Shown here: piece after piece, positions 62,662 to 64,000 of the stretch | Layout of the letters: each line of letters opens with the position of its first letter | How positions within the stretch are numbered: the first letter of the stretch is position 1 | NCBI RefSeq assembly: GCF_000178855.1 | Contig: NZ_ADVG01000004.1 | Coordinates: 2,542,001-2,606,000, forward strand | Length of the DNA stretch: 64,000 nt | From: Ktedonobacter racemifer DSM 44963 | Lineage (GTDB): Bacteria; Chloroflexota; Ktedonobacteria; Ktedonobacterales; Ktedonobacteraceae | Reading direction: 5' to 3' | Program-made: the position numbers and the translations under genes | Notes under the pieces: generated by a model | Told to the model about the DNA's origin: nothing | Databases searched by the model: none | What the model saw: only the letters and a program-made list of their open reading frames with translations

Positions 62662-63717
62662 CTACACTATAGCGTTTAGCACCTTTTCAAAACCTATTCC
62701 AGGCTCTGTCGGGGCATGGACCAATCCATGCTGGTCAACAGCAGCTTCACGCTGGACTGGATTAGAGGTAATCAACGACTCATAGTAGGTTGTGTTAGAA
62801 ATAGCCATACAAAGGTGGCGATGCACAATATTGCTGCCATGAACCTCCGCGCGCAGGCGAAAAGCATCCGCGAGGTGCGCAATACGCATAGCACCGGTCA
62901 CTCCCCCCTTATGTGTCGCGCCGGTGCGTACAAAGGTGGCACAGCCGCTGGCGATAAAGTCAGCGGTATTCATGTGCGCTCCATCAGAGGTCTCAGCCAC
63001 CAACAATGGGACCTGGACAGAACGCGCAAGGTGCGTGTAGGACGCAATGCTGAACTCACGCATTGGCTCTTCATACCAGAAATAATTGGCCTCAGATAAA
63101 GCACGCCCCAGGTAGATAGCATCCGGAAGATCAAAACCAGCGGAACCGTCGTACATCAAAGGAATATCGGGTCCTACATGGGCACGTAAAGCCTGGCAGA
63201 GGCGGGCATCTTTGCGTGCATCACCCCAGGCATGAAGCTTGATCGCCGGATAACCCAGTTCAAGACATTGGTCCGCGACATCCAGGAACTCTTCAATCGA
63301 GGCAAAGGTTACCGTACTCGCATACGCTGGAATGCTGGTACGATAGCCGCCGAGCAACTGATACAGCGGTAAATTAGCATGCTTGCTTGCTAAATCCCAA
63401 AGCGCGATATCCAGCAAGCCAAATACATAGATAGGCAGTTCTTCAATTCGATCAATCTCCCAGATACGTTCCCACAACCATTCGCGTTGTAACGGATCCT
63501 GTCCAATCAATTCCGCACGTAAACGTCGATCGAGCAGATCAGCAACGATATGGGCGCGTGAAGAGACCACAACTCCTTCAATCCCCTCATCTGTCAGGAT
63601 GCGAATAACGATATTGGTACCAGCAGGATTTGACCCAGGCAAACCATTGCGCCAGCGGAAAGCTGGTTCAACGGCTGGGACAGGGACAAATTGCGTTTGA
63701 ATGTCAGTAATACGCAT
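62662..63717 (-). CDS. Enolase-superfamily (mandelate racemase/muconate lactonizing-like) enzyme
   Basis: 351 residues. The barrel residues are visible: Lys in YPAIKLHAWGD, metal ligands MYDGSAGFD (Asp), FWYEEPM (Glu) and LLVAETSDG (Glu), then a C-terminal HGSNIVH (His). The capping domain begins MRITDIQTQFVPVPAVEPAF. ATG 63717 follows GGGAGGCACC. Family reactions start with proton removal next to a carboxylate: acid-sugar dehydration, racemisation or lactonisation. A probable GntR-type regulator ends at 63900 upstream on the same strand, a common pairing for sugar-acid use. The exact substrate cannot be given. Confidence 0.88.
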   Translation of the reverse strand: MRITDIQTQFVPVPAVEPAFRWRNGLPGSNPAGTNIVIRILTDEGIEGVVVSSRAHIVADLLDRRLRAELIGQDPLQREWLWERIWEIDRIEELPIYVFGLLDIALWDLASKHANLPLYQLLGGYRTSIPAYASTVTFASIEEFLDVADQCLELGYPAIKLHAWGDARKDARLCQALRAHVGPDIPLMYDGSAGFDLPDAIYLGRALSEANYFWYEEPMREFSIASYTHLARSVQVPLLVAETSDGAHMNTADFIASGCATFVRTGATHKGGVTGAMRIAHLADAFRLRAEVHGSNIVHRHLCMAISNTTYYESLITSNPVQREAAVDQHGLVHAPTEPGIGFEKVLNAIV

Positions 63718-63743
63718 GGTGCCTCCCTATAGAATGCATGTAT

Positions 63744-63802
63744 ATATTTTAGATTTAGAGGCATGGTTCAAAAAGTGAACCATGCCTCTAAATCTAAAAT
63801 AT
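63744..63802. repeat. Perfect 27-bp inverted repeat with 5-nt loop upstream of enolase-family gene
   Basis: ATATTTTAGATTTAGAGGCA plus TGGTTCA (63744-63770), loop AAAAG, exact complement at 63776-63802. It lies 27 bp upstream of the ATG and after the stop of the preceding regulator gene, so it could terminate that transcript, act as an attenuator or be an insertion scar. Confidence 0.75.
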
Positions 63803-63899
63803 TAAAGACTCACATGAATGAAGGTAGCTCCTGGTTGTATACCCTCGTCGTGTGTATGGCTGGCAATAACGACCGCGCAACAAAGAGTGCATATGCTTA

Positions 63900-64000
63900 C
63901 TACTGGATCATATCAGTATTTTGCAAGCGTCTGCGCACCTCTAGCTCATAGTTTTCGATCAGGGTACGCAGATGCAAGAGCATTGCCTCTGCCGCATCGT
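63900..64000 (-). CDS. Probable GntR/FCD regulator C-terminus (5' end beyond window)
   Basis: The minus frame gives the last 32 residues: DAAEAMLLHLRTLIENYELE and VRRRLQNTDMIQ, then TAG at 63900-63902. The amphipathic AAEAMLLHLR helix is what ends FCD ligand domains of FadR-like GntR regulators, and such genes sit next to enolase-superfamily enzymes. Too short for certainty. Confidence 0.4.
   Translation of the reverse strand, partial: DAAEAMLLHLRTLIENYELEVRRRLQNTDMIQ

Overview
The window looks like a piece of a large, insertion-sequence-rich, moderately GC-rich genome of a soil bacterium. The closest fit from content alone is a member of the Ktedonobacteria (Chloroflexota). The reasons are a long HTH/NB-ARC/WD40 STAND protein, a multi-PAS sensor kinase with several single-domain response regulators, an ECF sigma factor next to a YCII/DGPF protein, and transposases of at least ten IS families (ISL3, IS3, IS607/TnpB, IS6, 'ISNCY', IS5, IS630, ISAzo13, IS1182, IS110). 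This placement is an inference; no rRNA or other phylogenetic marker lies in the window, and I saw no tRNA, rRNA or CRISPR array.

Layout. 1-13 kb is a mobile-element graveyard: an ISL3 transposase runs off the left edge, followed by an MFS exporter, a beheaded and frameshifted TniB/TnsC-like ATPase fused to a truncated ECF sigma/YCII pair, an IS3 orfA remnant, a complete 1777-bp TnpB element, a DUF4142 protein, an IS6 remnant, a resolvase tail, an isochorismatase-like hydrolase and a frameshifted transposase with 28-bp inverted repeats. 13-21 kb holds a peptidase S51-like protein, IS5, IS630 (with a likely -1 frameshift signal), a divergent GlxA-type regulator/MFS pair, a broken ISAzo13, a response regulator and a broken IS5. 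21-28 kb holds a small membrane protein, a truncated alcohol dehydrogenase, an unknown protein followed by a short tandem repeat, and a seven-PAS histidine kinase/response-regulator operon.

28-39 kb is the metabolic core, all on the minus strand and little touched by IS: aldehyde dehydrogenase, cytochrome P450 (broken), Rieske dioxygenase alpha and beta, a small ORF, an orphan response regulator, a ferredoxin (in-frame TGA at a cluster cysteine), a small protein, a FAD ferredoxin reductase, an unknown protein, then an EmrB/QacA-type exporter and a GMC oxidoreductase. Together they would oxygenate an aromatic or terpenoid-like substrate, oxidise the alcohol and aldehyde products and export compounds. 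The P450 and its likely ferredoxin are both damaged while the dioxygenase looks intact.

39-43 kb is the 1237-residue HTH-NB-ARC-WD40 STAND protein with 14 WD repeats (two potential seven-blade propellers), two pairs of which were recently duplicated. 43-48.5 kb contains a stand-alone ClpX-type zinc-finger protein and IS6, IS1182 and IS110 elements. 48.5-53.3 kb holds an LLM-type flavin oxidoreductase, an XRE regulator whose last codons are supplied by a 162-bp MITE-like element, an alpha/beta hydrolase, a DinD/Bro-N-like protein and a small HTH protein with conspicuous palindromes. 53.5-56.4 kb carries the second, inverted copy of the TnpB element and a broken IS6. 56.4-61.8 kb is poorly recognisable: transposase and TniB debris plus a collinear trio of unknown genes. 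The right end has an SGNH hydrolase, an IS3 scar, an enolase-superfamily enzyme and the last 32 residues of a probable GntR/FCD regulator.

Main points for follow-up: the paired TnpB elements with a tnpA reduced to its HTH domain and a conserved candidate omegaRNA tail; the ferredoxin TGA; three long perfect hairpins with tiny loops; the MITE; the candidate IS110 bridge-RNA region; and a repeated pattern of IS elements abutting stop codons.
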